From: Icerya purchasi
Lineage: Eukaryota; Arthropoda; Insecta; Hemiptera; Monophlebidae
Assembly (NCBI GenBank): GCA_039619475.1
Contig: CM077116.1
Span: 37,583,183 to 37,647,182, forward strand
Direction: 5' to 3'
Length of the DNA: 64,000 bases
Part shown: positions 50,994 to 62,807 of the stretch, in pieces
How positions within the stretch are numbered: the first letter of the stretch is position 1
How the letters are laid out: each line of letters starts with the position of its first letter
Notes under the pieces: generated by a model
Databases searched by the model: none
Seen by the model: the letters and a program-made list of their open reading frames with translations, nothing else
Told to the model about the DNA's origin: nothing
Position numbers and translations under genes: made by a program

Positions 50994-51300
50994 GGGGCCG
51001 CCGATCGGGCGATTAATGAAGAGCAAACGACGAAATTTGAATACGCGGCGCATCGACAAATCAGCAGCGAATGATCAACTGAGCGAAAACGAATGCGAAT
51101 TGCGTGAACGAACGCTACAGAATGCGATTGAACCGGTGACTCTAGCGCGCTCGCTGATCACTCGCTGACCCCGCTACCACCGATCGCCCGATCGCTCGCT
51201 TCAGCCGCATCACCAGCACACACCGCTCCGAATCCACACCGCGCGCCCTCCGGGACACCGCAAACTAGTTCCCACTCGCTCGTCGCCCTACCGTGCTCAT
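50994..51300 (-). promoter_or_regulatory. Probable CpG-rich promoter / 5' leader of the Mth-like gene
   Basis: This block directly upstream of the receptor exon is strikingly GC- and CpG-rich compared with its AT-rich surroundings, with many CGATCG/GCGATCG-type words. An initiator-like TCAGTT lies on the minus strand at 51083-51078, about 220 bp before the ATG. No TATA box is apparent, and the downstream promoter element position does not match the consensus well. The position and composition suggest a TATA-less promoter; the exact start site is not established. Confidence 0.45.
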
Positions 51301-53007
51301 GTCGAATTACCTAAAAACCAACGGCCAGGTTCTAGCCGGACGTAATCGCACATGTCTCTGGAAGGGCAATAACATGTCCCGCCAAAATAAGGCTGATTAT
51401 AAATCAATCAGCGCGGTCGATACAGAGATGTGCCGCGATTACTCTCGATATCGCTATGCCTCCGAGTGTTTCCGATTTCCTGAGGGCCGTGTCGCGCTGT
51501 ACTCTTAAGAGTTGCGCGAGGAAATACAAGAAATTTGCAGCAGCGCCCCCCTCCCCTACACTCACGGGTAATGTAAATGCGACATTTGCAGCAACCTGCG
51601 ATTATTGCGACAGTATGAAAAACTTCCGAGCAAAGTGAGGTGCTAGAATTTGAACGGTACGGTGCTGGTTGGACACTCACGTGCTCCCTCAGCTAACTAC
51701 AATCTCGTAAAGATGTATCAAGATCTCGTGCAAATGGCGATCTCTCTTGCTCCGTAAGAATCGACTTTTATAGATCGAACTGTAATTTGACTTTTTCCGA
51801 GATTCTCTCTTTTCTATTTTTCTTCAGTTTGTTCAGTTTTATTTTTATATTACCTATTAAGATTTATAATTTAAACTCATTCACTGACTCATTCTTTCTG
51901 AGTGCTCTCGCGTTTTGGAATTTCAAAATAAATAGAACATCACCGCTCTGAAGGCATTTTTTTTTCGTAGTATAATAACATGTTTCTGATTCAATTTCAT
52001 TCAACTTTTTTCCCCCTTTCCCGCCATTTCTACGCCTAATTAATTTGATGCGTCTTTTTTCGTTCAACGGACTATAGTAAAATTACAGAATAATTTTACT
52101 TGTATACGATATGTGTGACCTACATAAAGTGTACGGCGGAAGAAAAAAAAAATGGCGTTGTCAACGATATTCGAAAAAAAAACCAATATTGCTCGGCTAA
52201 ACCGCGTTAATTCCACGGATCTTGGTACTTTTTCCTGCAATATTTGTCGCAATATTTGCTTAAAATTGGCCTTTTTTGTATAATCCTGTTCGAAAGAGAA
52301 GGGGAAGCAATCACCAATTCTGGTTTATTCCGAAAAGCGGGTAAATTTGCAGCAATTTTATTCAAGAGCACAACGCTTAATTTATGCACAAGCGACCTCT
52401 CAGTTGAAAATTCATTTACCGTTTCATTTAATTCATCTTCGATAAGTTTTAAATTCTAGTTTAATAATTAAACACTCGTATCGTATCCCCTTTAATGTCT
52501 CCTTTCGATAATTCTGTGCGTCAAAACTGCGCATTCAACTGAAATTTTCGTTGCGCACCGATAAATTGTAAGCCAATAAAGCGCATTTCTAGTTTAAAAA
52601 ATATTTTCCATTAAATATGGATGGGCGATTTTCTTTTTCTTTTATTAATAGGATCGTCAACGAGAATATTAGCCCAAGAAATGGGGAGAAAATGGTGTTC
52701 TTAAACGTTTAAAAATGACGGATTAATATAATTCGAAGGCAGGAAGTAAAAGGAAATAAGAGAATATTAAGAGGAGTAGGGATACCGTGTTTTTAGTAGG
52801 CAAGAGTAGAGGGACGACTGTTCATTAGGAAAAGTCGAACATTCAAATAAAATCGATGTATCAAATGTCGTAAGGGAAGTAATTAGAAGAGGATTGAAAA
52901 TACCAGATGGAATAAATTCAGATGCAAATAACGCGGCAAGAAGATTACAATTAAATCGAAGGCGCTGTTAATATGATATGGAAACATGCTTATTGTGTGA
53001 TGATAAT
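51301..53007. other. Upstream flank of the receptor gene, no second gene recognised
   Basis: Frames at 51293-51508 (plus) and 51408-51680 (minus) overlap each other and have no domain. From about 52640 the plus strand becomes purine-rich with short coding-like pieces, possibly an old transposon that the palindrome at 53008 later interrupted. Confidence 0.45.
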
Positions 53008-53204
53008 AATTTAAACCCGAACAACACAAACTTTAATACACAATATAATTCGAATAATTTTATAAATTACCGACCAGTTTCGAATATTAATCCATAACCA
53101 TGATGCAAAACCATGATTATGGATTAATATCCGAAACTGGTCATTTACAAAAAGTTATTTTAATTATATTGTGTATTAAAATTTGTGTTGTTTGGGTTTA
53201 AATT
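53008..53204. mobile_element. Long palindromic (foldback) element P3
   Basis: Arms of about 95 bp, 53008-53102 and 53111-53204, begin AATTTAAACCC and its complement and share ACAACACAAA, TTAATACACAATATAATT, GACCAGTTTCG and ATTAATCCATAA. The loop is only 8 nt. The centre of the right arm reads ATGATTATGGATTAATATCC then GAAACTGG, a small hairpin followed by GAAAC. Non-coding. Confidence 0.85.
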
Positions 53205-53654
53205 AAAACGAAGGCGACACATAACCGAAATTGAAGAGAGGGCAAGTATTTGGAAAACCATGTACGGATAGGAAGAGATGGTTTAATAGAGAGATGAAAT
53301 ATAGCCTGAATTAGAAAATGAAGGAAAATAGGGGTTGAGCCATAGTCTGGAATGAGTGTTATTTAAAAAGAGGCGAGCAATAATATGAGCTGAAAATGCG
53401 CCTAAAACTAGAAACGGAAGAACAGCCTATGTCCATTAATTTATTGCGATGCCGAAATTATTTTAGGAATCTACAGAAAGTCGATCGAGTGAAGAAGGAA
53501 AAGATCATGGATGAGGAAGCGGAAGTATTACATAATCGGACAAGGGAGAAGGAATGGACGATATAGTAGCCTGCAAAATATTTCTAAAATCCGCTTTTTG
53601 AAGAAAGCGTGTTTCCTTGCGGCGATTTCTTACGTAGTTTTTCTACTGAACTTA
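53205..53654 (+). pseudogene. Unclassified purine-rich relic, possibly transposon-derived
   Basis: An open stretch at about 53391-53567 translates as ELKMRLKLETEEQPMSIN, continuing LLRCRNYFRNLQKVDR and EAEVLHNRTREKEWTI before a stop; the Lys/Arg/Glu content is unlike the AT-rich background. Neighbouring frames are broken. I cannot match it to a family; retroelement C-terminal regions can look like this. Confidence 0.2.
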
Positions 53655-53662
53655 TTTGGGAG

Positions 53663-53949
53663 CAAGGGCGTCGCCAGCCAATGAGCCAGGAAGGGGCAAG
53701 ATGAGTTGCTAACCGCCAGGCGGGGCAAGATGTAGAAAGAGGATATGAGTTATAGGAAAAATAAAATTTATAAGTTGTAAAGGCTTAATATTTTATTAAA
53801 CAAGAATAAAATTTTAATTAAAACATAAGTTTTCCAAATTGTCCATGATTACGCGCCTACGAATACTCATCAATGTCAGTTGATTAAAAAGTTTCAAGGC
53901 TCCAGGGGGGGCAACTGCCCCTCCCTGCCTCCCGCTGGCGGCACCCATG
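53663..53949. mobile_element. Non-autonomous hAT element (MITE) with 8-bp target duplication
   Basis: The 16-bp terminal inverted repeats are CAAGGGCGTCGCCAGC on the left and CATGGGTGCCGCCAGC read inward from the right, 13 of 16 identical. Identical flanks TTTGGGAG lie at 53655-53662 and 53950-53957. A CA-GGG terminus with an 8-bp duplication is diagnostic of the hAT superfamily. The interior of about 255 bp is AT-rich, bounded by GGGGCAA/GGGGGGGCAACTGCCCC subterminal motifs, and lacks a transposase. Confidence 0.9.
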
Positions 53950-53957
53950 TTTGGGAG

Positions 53958-54637
53958 TAACACTTCCTGAACAATAAGGACACAGTCTACAAGTAAACAG
54001 GGGAGATCAAGATGGTACGAGGTAAAAATTCGTTTATATTTTTATTATACTTTCTTTTTCGTTAATTTACCGCAACTTCCGTTTGACGTGGTCAGCTGTT
54101 TTATCAGCTCTTCACTGTCTATTTTCAACGAAATAAAACACAGCAGTACGTGTTGTTTAATGTACACATATAGAACATACTACGATAGTGTTTATACTTT
54201 ATAGACTTATTATATGTGCGTTCACCTGGGGCGCGCATATGGGTTTTAATTCTCACACAAGCCTTATTGCCCGTTATTGAAAAATGATGCGTCTTAATCG
54301 TTTAACTTTGCGTTTAATTTTAAATTGTTTTAAAATTAATAATGCGCATAGTGAATTTTAAAAAAACGCGAAAAGGAAATTTTGTGCACTGAATTTTAAA
54401 TGCAGGAAACACTTGTGAGCTATTTTTTATTCAAGTTCAAAAACTGCTACACAAAGCGAAGATGCGTTACTGAAGGATGCATTATGCTACATTTAACCTG
54501 TAATTTTAATCACTTGAGAGGTTGCCATCGCTTCATTTTCAATTCAAATTTTTACGCTTCTTATTCACAGTATAATAGAAATAATAATAATAATATTAAT
54601 AATAATAATATTAATAATAATAATAGTAGTAATAACA

Positions 54638-54680
<43 letters not shown>

Positions 54681-55260
54681 CGCGACCCTTATTTTTGCTT
54701 CAGTGTGGCGTCAGTCATTCTTTATTCGCTCCCTTACTAGGCGAATGGACATGTGTTTATGGAATCTTCTTGCACCTACTTTTGCTTCACAACTCCCTCT
54801 GGCTCTTGCTACTGGACGATTGCTCGCTAACAACAACTACAGCATCAGAGAATGGAAAATCCCTTGTTATTAAAAGATTCTCGCTCGTGACGACATATGG
54901 CCTTGTGTAAAAGATTCACAGAATAAAATGTCAAGCAGATGTGAAATGTTCTTCAAAAGAAGCATAACTGGTTTAGCACTCGCATAGAACTAATATAGAG
55001 GCGTTATTTCTATTCAGTATATACTTTTAAGCCGCTTAACAGTGATTTGCAATCCAAATTATGCGTCTTTCATGGACAATAACATAATTATTGAAACTTC
55101 TTCGCCCGTGCATATCCGTGCAATTCAAAGAAACTCGAACGTGTCCGCATGGAAATTTTTAAAAATCCGATAAATGAAAATTTTAAAGAAAAACAAGAAA
55201 AAAGAAACGTGTAGAAAAAAGTTGAAAATGAAATGACGATTATCTAAATGCAGTTATTTT
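53958..55260. other. Noncoding stretch, microsatellite-driven frames only
   Basis: The 157-codon plus frame at 54400-54873 is mainly an Asn run translated from the AAT microsatellite; flanking residues show no domain, so I do not call it a gene. Confidence 0.5.
54580..54679 (+). repeat. Imperfect (AAT)n microsatellite
   Basis: About 33 trinucleotides, AAT mixed with ATT, AGT, AAC and GAT variants. Confidence 0.95.
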
Positions 55261-55318
55261 TAGGATTCTGTACACACATGTATAATGTACGGAATCCTAA
55301 TAAGATGGTTCACAAGTG
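55261..55318 (-). repeat. Dispersed hairpin repeat, copy 1
   Basis: The minus strand reads GAACCATCTTATTAGGATTCC, then GTACA...TGTAC and a GAATCCTAAAAAT end: an inverted pair of about 14 bp around a short loop. The same sequence, in the opposite orientation relative to the window, occurs at 62537-62580. Confidence 0.7.
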
Positions 55319-58159
55319 ACAAAAATTTCAAATAAAAAACTCACGAACGGCTTGACTTGTAAAACGTTGATGTTCCAAACTTGAGAAATATACGTCGAAG
55401 CGCATATGTTTAACCGTGTTCAAAATTTTTAGCTGTAATACTCGCGACGCTAGAGGGGAGGGACTGTTTGAACTTTTTGGCAACTTTGAATGTTTCGAAA
55501 TACGGTTCGGAATTATGTTTAAAGACTCCCTACAAAGGGGAGTGAGCATTGAAATCATCTATAAATGTATGTTGCGACTGTATGTGGCGAGGCAATTTTT
55601 GTATATCTTGTGGCTTTACTTGCTGTCTTGGGGGAATATATATAGTACAGATTGAAGGTGAAGCTTATGTACGAATTTCGACTGCTACTAGTTGAATACC
55701 GGATGGTAACATTATCTGTTGAAGTTAATATCCGCACGAACGGCTAATATTACTCCCCCATGCGCACAATCAGCAAGCACCGGATTTGATTCGGGAATTT
55801 TTTTAAGTTTTTTAGTTTTAAATGTTGGTTTTGTTTTAAGTGGATTTTTTGAATGCACGGAATAAGCGGGTTGTAAATCGGTGTTATTTTTATTTTTGTT
55901 TTATCGGAATACGAGACTGCAGCGGTTTTTAGAATTTGGTTCGGATCGTTATAATTTGCGTTAGTAGTGTCAGTACGAGGGCTAAGAAACGGAACGGGAT
56001 CGCAGGTTTCGGTTTGGTTATTTTTATTACGGCTTGTGTTAGTGTTGTTATAAACTGTAATAAAAGGAACGGACTCAGCGCATCATTGTTTAGGCGGTAC
56101 GACCGCCTGATGAAAAACAGATTCGAATAGTATTTCGATTTGTTAAACAATTTAACGCACTATGCTGGTAAATAAATAAAAAAAAGTGTTTAACAATGGT
56201 CTAACGTATTGAGGCAGTCGAAAGAAAAAACCGAATTGTTAAAAAATCATCTAACAATAAGTAGAACGACGACAGTCTTTGTCACATCGCGGAACTATAT
56301 CGAAATTTTTTGGTAAAGTAACCAGTCGTCTCGCAACTGAAAGAAGTTTGATCCAGCAAGGTGCTAGTAACCAAATCGCCTCGAAATTTGGTTTTCAAGT
56401 TAATAACATTTACAAAATTCGTAAACTATAATTTCGATTACCGTGTCTCTCCCCCCATTCATCGAGAATCCAGGACGCAATCACCAACGTACACTAACCT
56501 GCCAGCAGGTAGCACCAACATTCTAGCAGCCGCCGCAGAGTGATACGCAGCATTTATATTATTTCTTTTTTTTTTTTTTAAATAAATAAAAAATAAATAA
56601 AAATGGAAGTTTATTCAAACAAATTTTCTTACATACTAAATAATTATAGTCATCGTTAACTACATACGGAATCCTCAGCGCATGAAACCTCATGCTTGAC
56701 TGAACTTGTTTATTTTTTAGTGTTGTTGAATTTTTTTAAGGAAATCTTGAAGTTGGTATTTTTTTTTCTCGAATAATTTTATTTCACACTTTTTGGAGTG
56801 AATATTTTCTAGTGATGGGCAACCGAAAATGTTGCTATCTTGTGCACTTTATAGAGCCGCATGTTGGTTTACAGTGTCCTAATATTTCTTTCATTGATGG
56901 GAATAACGCTATTGGGAGTTTGAAATTCATTACGCTTTATTGAATCTACACTTGTATAAACTAACGCTGATAAGTTATTCATCGATTCCTCTATATTCTA
57001 ATGAAATTTTTTTGGTTAATATTACTTATTTCCATAGTTTTTTTTTTTTTTTTTTTTATTGTTATTTGATAAGTAACCCTAATCACCGATAGTCAATGAT
57101 ACTCCATCGAACAGTTTCTAATAGTTAAAAGATCCTGTTGGTGTTTGGAGAGTCAAAAATTATGCGCATGAATGAAAAGGCACGTAACAGTTTCGCCAGT
57201 GATGTAGTAGAAAAATCATTTTCTAATGTATACATTGAAGATTCAGAATTTTGAAGATGTAAAAATAAAGTGTGGCCGAATACTTTTTTATAATAACGTT
57301 TTTTTTTTTTTTTTTGATTGGCCGTAAGAATAAAAGAGCTTTCAAAGAAAGCCAGATGTGCCGGATAAAAGGAATTAAATGAATATTTCGAGAAAATTTG
57401 TTTGAAGTAGTAACGAAAAATAAATAAATACACCCGATGATAACGAGCCTTTTATTTATCCGTTTATTTATTTATAATTCTTTATTTAACTATAAAATCC
57501 AGTTTGGGGTATCGTAACAATACATTTAAATAAATATATTACATATGTATATGTATGTGTGTGTGAAGATTGCGGTGTGTAATGGCGAATTGGTTTGACG
57601 CCAGATCAAACCAGAAGAAAAATCAAAGATATCCTAATAGTAATTAATTACGATAATTTATTTTTCGATACGTGTATTCGTAAATATATGAACAATGCGC
57701 GCCCGCCTATCAAACAAAAGCGTTTCTCAACCGAGCTCACTCAAGCCTGTAGTGATTAATTTATTGTATCGTCTCTGCCTAAACATTCCAGCTAAGTCAT
57801 CCTTCAAGATGCTTTTTTGTCTTTCTCTTGTCTTCGTTTTATAAACAGTTCTTTGTGCTATTATTGACATATCCACTTTTTACTTTCCTTCTAGACATAC
57901 AGTCTTTTTTTCGTTTAGGGATAAATTTTCTTCACGCTCACCCTTATTGTTTCTGCTCCTACTTCATCCCTCCCCCTTTAATACGTTTAACGTGTTGTTA
58001 TATGTCCGTTTCACTTAATTTAAACGTAGAAATTTATGTTTCACTCGAAATACGGTTAACGGAGGTGCATGAACTGCTGAGATAATTTGGTCCACAGACG
58101 AATTGATTTTATTCTCATATCCAAGAAATAGCCAGAGGAATATATGATACACACACATA
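55319..58159. other. Noncoding stretch, no gene recognised
   Basis: It holds the old repeat at 56800-56975 (related to 28395), T16-T17 runs near 57038 and 57300, and short frames (e.g. 55936-56130 on both strands) without domains. Confidence 0.5.
56800..56975 (+). repeat. Old dispersed repeat, related to 28395-28530
   Basis: It carries CTTTATAGAGCCGCATGTTGG and CTTGTATAAACTAACGCTGA in the same order as the 28.4-kb segment. Boundaries uncertain. Confidence 0.45.
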
Positions 58160-58518
58160 CCCTTGACCCCTTTTGCTTTCATTTCTGTCTCTTTCTCTTC
58201 TATACTTTGTATAAAATGATCAAAATTTACAACGTAATTCTTACTGGCATCAACACTCACAAAAAATAACATAAGCACAAAAATCCTATTCTAACATTTA
58301 ACTTCCGTTATATAAAATTAAGACATTTTTTCGTTACATTTTTCGTTACATATTTCATTACATAAAATTGTGACATTTTTTAAATAACAATAACAAAAAT
58401 CCTACAAAATATAACAAACGTTACATAAAATTGGGACATTTTTTTGGGACCTTTAGCGTTACATAAAATTGGGTCATTTTTTCGAATGGGGGGTAGCCTA
58501 AGAATTACGTTGTAATTA

Positions 58519-58520
<2 letters not shown>
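58160..58520 (-). repeat. TA-anchored dispersed repeat, copy C (inverted, tail-truncated)
   Basis: On the minus strand it has the same head, inverted arms (58499-58515 and 58227-58243) and internal AATGTCCCAATTTTATGTAACG units as the 9041 copy, plus one extra internal unit. The tail stops after GGGGTCAAGGG and passes into TATGTGTGTGT, so the GGCCAAAATGGCC end is missing. A long TA tract adjoins its head. Confidence 0.85.

Positions 58521-58523
<3 letters not shown>

Positions 58524-58580
<57 letters not shown>
58524..58580. repeat. (TA)n microsatellite
   Basis: About 28 TA units at the head of the adjoining dispersed repeat. Confidence 0.95.
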
Positions 58581-58583
<3 letters not shown>

Positions 58584-59589
58584 TTTAGTTAAAAATACCA
58601 AGTGGAGTGAAGACCTTCGGAATATTAGACGGCATAGATTTCATAGTGGTGATGTGTGGAGTGAGAATGGGTCACCATCGTACCCCTGCTCATTTGGCTT
58701 AAACAGGTAGAAGCCGAATCATGTCCGAAATGCGACATGGACGGTCTATAGAACATGCGACGGTTAGAATAGAGAAAGAGAAATTTTCATTAATAATATT
58801 TTACCTAAATTGGATATCCTTCCGGTGCTAATTTCAGTAATAAACCGGTTGAAGTTAAATACTTACATGATTATTTAAGATCTTGTCAGGTGGAGATATA
58901 CTTAAAAAAAAAGAAATACAAATATTAGATGATAAACGGGTGTACTGGATGACGAAAGCTGGGGGAAAAAAAAGTACGATTTCCAATCCTGATGACTTAT
59001 TTTGTTGTATAAATATTTGCTACAAAATCTGTATCCCGACGTTTGTTCGAGTAGTTGTCGTTCTATATGGTAAGTAGGTAATATATAAGTTTCTCCCTTT
59101 GTCAAATAGTTTATTAGTATGTGATTTTTGTTACGGATTTCTTTCTAGTATAATATTTAACAACTTAACTCATTTCCATGAATGCCAACATGGCTCGGGA
59201 CTCGCATAAATTTCGCAATAACGTTTTCTACGCACATAATTTATTCAGTAACTTCCCGATTTTTACATATTTCCTATAGCTAAATATTACGCGAATATTT
59301 ATTATTAATAATATGTTTCATTATTTTTTTAATGCACTTACATTTCAATCGTAACGCTATTGATAGTTTTATATCGATATAGAAATCACCGACCGAAATA
59401 CATTCGTAAAATCTTGCTTTTTGTTAATTTTATTAGAAAAATTAACCAGTAACTCCGGCACATAATTTGTATAGTTTCCTATTAAGGCTGAGAAGATATA
59501 CCGATCGGGGGGCACCTTACTTTATCCTTGCTATTGTAAGAAATACATTTATCTCCACTTTTTATTGCTCTATATATGTGTGCAGTCAA
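58581..59589. other. Noncoding stretch, no gene recognised
   Basis: Only short, fully overlapping frames (58883-59105) and AT-rich DNA. Confidence 0.5.
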
Positions 59590-59860
59590 AGTGAAGTAAA
59601 GTAACTCCCATATATCCTTGATAAGGTATCATGGATTGTGCAATTAAGCTTTTCATAATTTTCCAAGTCGAACGGCACTAATTAGAGTAGGGGGGTCAGC
59701 TCCTTTTTCTTGGCCGCCTTTACTTTCCCAGGTTTTTTCGATATTATTCAATTTCCGGTATGAATCTAGACGCGACTTGAATCCGGAATGTGACAACTCC
59801 CGAAAACCGACGATACCTTCGGTTTGGTAGTCAAGAATCTTAACTACTAGGCTACCGCAA
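59590..59860 (-). mobile_element. tRNA-derived SINE
   Basis: On the minus strand the element starts with a tRNA-like head. The A box TAGCCTAGTAGTTAAGA is at 59854-59838 and the B box GGATTCAAGTC at 59784-59774, about 53 nt apart, as in a pol III internal promoter. A body follows with CCTGGGAAAGTAAAGGCGG, ATGAAAAGCTTAA and AATCCATGATACCTTATCAA. The body recurs at 44395-44573 on the plus strand, showing a dispersed family. The TAGC-TAGTGGTTAAG head is common in arthropod SINEs. No A-tail is evident; the 3' end passes into a TATATAGAGCAATAAAA tract. Confidence 0.75.
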
Positions 59861-62029
59861 TACTCGGATAAATTTCTAAATTGTATCCATTTAATATTGG
59901 TTTTCGATGAAGGATGTAAATATTTCTTTTTTCGGTGAAAATATTAGCCTGTGTTTTCGTAATATTCGTGTCGAGAGTTAAATATTAAGAAAACGCAAAG
60001 ATTGACGTTTACCATAAAAGGAAATATTAAATTCGCCTTCGGTCAAAATCAGTAATAAATTGGTATAGTAAAAAAATTTGGATAATCAATTAACCGCTTT
60101 TTATTTTTTTACCGGACCAACTGAAAGTGTTTACTCGACATGAGTGTAAGGTCCGATTTTCGGAAGATAGTACCGTAATCGATGGAATCAGATTGCAGGA
60201 CTGATGGAAAAGAATAAGAGGAAAATAAGTTGAGTCTGGAACAGATTTAGTTTCTCGAGCTACAACCTTGTTATATACCGGAATTACTGCGGACTCGTAA
60301 GAATGAAATATTAACGGCGCGGTTTCGGAGCTGGTGTGGGAAGGATTTTCAGAGTCATGAATAGGCGTGCACGCAAAGGTAATTAGAAAAGGGGAGCTCT
60401 GTAGGAATTTACTCGGTCGTGAATACAAAAAAGTCAGAGCAGGCAACAGAAATAAACTAAATAATAAAAATTCACGCCGAGATGCGGACGCGTCAATGGA
60501 TACTAATGCTGGCGCAGGAACTAATTCCTTCAGCCAATGTAATAAGAGAATTTCCGATTGTTCAAGCGACCACGTGCTCGGAAAAAATGAGACCGAACGT
60601 GTCTAGTAACCGGATATTTAAAATTTGCAATAGCATATTTCTGTTCGTTATATCGTCGATAATAAGTCCGTTTTATTAGTGATTAATTCAAAAGGAGTCT
60701 GCCGGATGAAAATCTCCACCGGTTATAGCTGCAAAGGACACAGTGTTGCTCTTCTCAAATAACAGGATTTAATTATACATGGACGAGTTAAATATGGCGG
60801 GCGTATAGAGGTAGTGGAGGGATTTTACTTTCTGTCATAAGAGCTTGGGTTGGTGAGCAAGGTTTTTCGCAGACCGGATAACTCATATTTCGCAGTCTAC
60901 CTAGTCATTGCAATACTGATCTAGAAGCGATACAGAACTGCAGAGAAGGTTTCTTTCTCCCCGATCCGTTGGGGTTAGACATTTCGAAACGTTTACACAT
61001 TTGACTGCAGACATATGTATATTGTATGCGAGCATAGTTTATTATATCTGAGGTGGCGAATGGCGCAGTAGCTAAATGAAAGAAGTCATAAACTGGCAAA
61101 AATTGAAGTATAAATGCGAGTATTTTGTACAATAGCGGGAATGAAGTGAACTTTCAGCCACGACAATGTTCAAAAAGCCTCAGGGAGATCCCCGACTGAT
61201 TCCGTGTCGTGTCATTAATCTTAACAAAAGTAACAGAACGGATTTCAAAATAAGGTTTTTGAGAATGCTTTCGAGTTGTGTCTTTCGTATCGGTACCGCT
61301 GTGTTGATATTTCTGCCTTTTTTAACTGTGTCGTTTAAAGTGTTGCAAGCTACACAAACCGTTCTAATCATCAAAGCGTCGTACCAATCGAACATACCTT
61401 GTATCTCTGGGTGATTATTACGTACGTTAAATATCTGTTTGTGTTAAGTAAGTTTTATTCGATTTTAACGTATACAATAATTGGATTTAGCCTTGTCACA
61501 TTCTCTCTATAGAAACTGGATTGTTATGTACGACATAAATTTTTTACTTTCCTGTGTACCGGTGTTTCGGTGTACACGTTGATGTCAAATTTTTTAAAAT
61601 TCATTTTAATTTTTTCAGATTACACTTTTTTTCTTCAGTTTCAAAATATAAAATTCGCGTACATCGTAAATCATGTAGTAACGATGTTTGTAATCTGTAA
61701 TTTTTTGTTTAAGAAGAGAGTGAATCGTTAATTTATATCATGTTCTGATTAATTTTTTTCTATTCCACTTTAATCTTTTGTCGCTTAATCGCTTATGTTT
61801 TCCTTTGTCAGACAGTTTGTCCGAGCAACTTGTTTCTCGAATATTTGTTATTTTATTATTCAAAATTTCCGTCACCTATTTTAACTCTTTTTAGTTCAAA
61901 GAATATTATACAGTCTACACCCGAAGGAAGAGTTGACGTATTTTGTTCCTTTCGTACGACAGAACTTTTATTACTGAAAGAAATTTTGATTTTATTAGGT
62001 CACAGGCAAAAAATACAGTCGCAAAATCT
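59861..62029. other. Noncoding stretch, no gene recognised
   Basis: Opposed frames at 60090-60606 and 61166-61414 have no recognisable domain. Nothing else could be supported. Confidence 0.5.
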
Positions 62030-62170
62030 CATTATTATCTATATTATATACATATATAAAACAAAGTCGGGCTAGTTATACCATTTATAACTCGAGAACG
62101 GATGGACCGATTTTTATGATCTTTGGTTTGTTGGATTTGTCTCCGCCCCGAATAGCAGAATACGAAATTA
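62030..62170 (+). repeat. Possible Helitron-associated repeat fragment
   Basis: TATATACATATATAAAACAAAG then GTTATACCATTTATAACTC, GAACGGATGGACCGATTTTT and GATCTTTGG form a pattern I associate with sequence flanking arthropod Helitrons (AACTCAAGAACGGCTGAACCGATTT type). It is recognised from memory of the motif only; no helicase or hairpin-CTRR end is seen. Confidence 0.35.
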
Positions 62171-62536
62171 AAAAAAAAAAATTATGAAGAAAATTCAATT
62201 TTTTTTTACTGTTTTTGTCCCAAAAGGGGGTTTAAATAATTTTTTAACCGTAATTTTTGTATTTTATGAAAGGGCTTCTGTGTTTTGTTTTATATTTTGA
62301 AATTCGCTTTTAAAGGGTTATCCGGTGACGAGTTATGAATTTTTCAAGGGTGATTTTTGAGGTCGTTCTAAATTCCGTATTATATATTCTAAACAGTTTC
62401 TTGCCGCCCAGGGTAATCGCTCAGCTTAAAGTTGTAAATTGTCACAGACAGAAGTTTAATTGTAATTTATGATCCAAGTCTGATAAGTCAAACCTTTTCG
62501 AGCTTTATTGTATAATTGAATATTTTTGTCGTTTCT

Positions 62537-62580
62537 GAACCATCTTATTCGGATTCCGTACATGTACGAAATCCTAAAAA
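62537..62580 (+). repeat. Dispersed hairpin repeat, copy 2
   Basis: GAACCATCTTATTCGGATTCC then GTACATGTAC and GAAATCCTAAAAAT, the same unit as on the minus strand at 55261. Here the stem GGATT(T)CCGTACATGTACGAAATCC is almost continuous. It directly adjoins palindromic element P2. Confidence 0.7.
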
Positions 62581-62768
62581 TCGGTATAAATTTACTTTAA
62601 GAAATTAAATTACTTTAGAAATTCGTGTATAGCCCATCATCAGCTAACAGCACACTTTATTAAAAAGTATATAAATTGAGTATGCACTCAGCTGATGATA
62701 TAGCCAGAAAAAACATGTTTCCAAAGTGATTTACTTTCATTTTTTAAAGTAAATTTATACTGATTTTT
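62576..62768. mobile_element. Long palindromic (foldback) element P2
   Basis: Arms of about 75 bp (62576-62649 and 62687-62768) start AAAAATCGGTATAAATTTAC and its complement, and meet at CATCATCAGCTAA / CAGCTGATGATATAGCC. The AGCTGATGATG centre is shared with P1 at 34.4 kb, but the outer arms are different, so they are separate members of one structural class. Non-coding. Confidence 0.75.
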
Positions 62769-62807
62769 GTTATTAAGGGGAATAATGCCTTGCTGCAACG
62801 TGATTTA

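Noticed and set aside
54400..54873. 157-codon plus-strand frame with a long Asn run
   Set aside because: The length is due to an AAT microsatellite; the flanking residues have no recognisable domain.
61166..61414. 82-codon plus frame and its 71-codon minus overlap
   Set aside because: They cover the same DNA with no domain or signal; coding cannot be supported.
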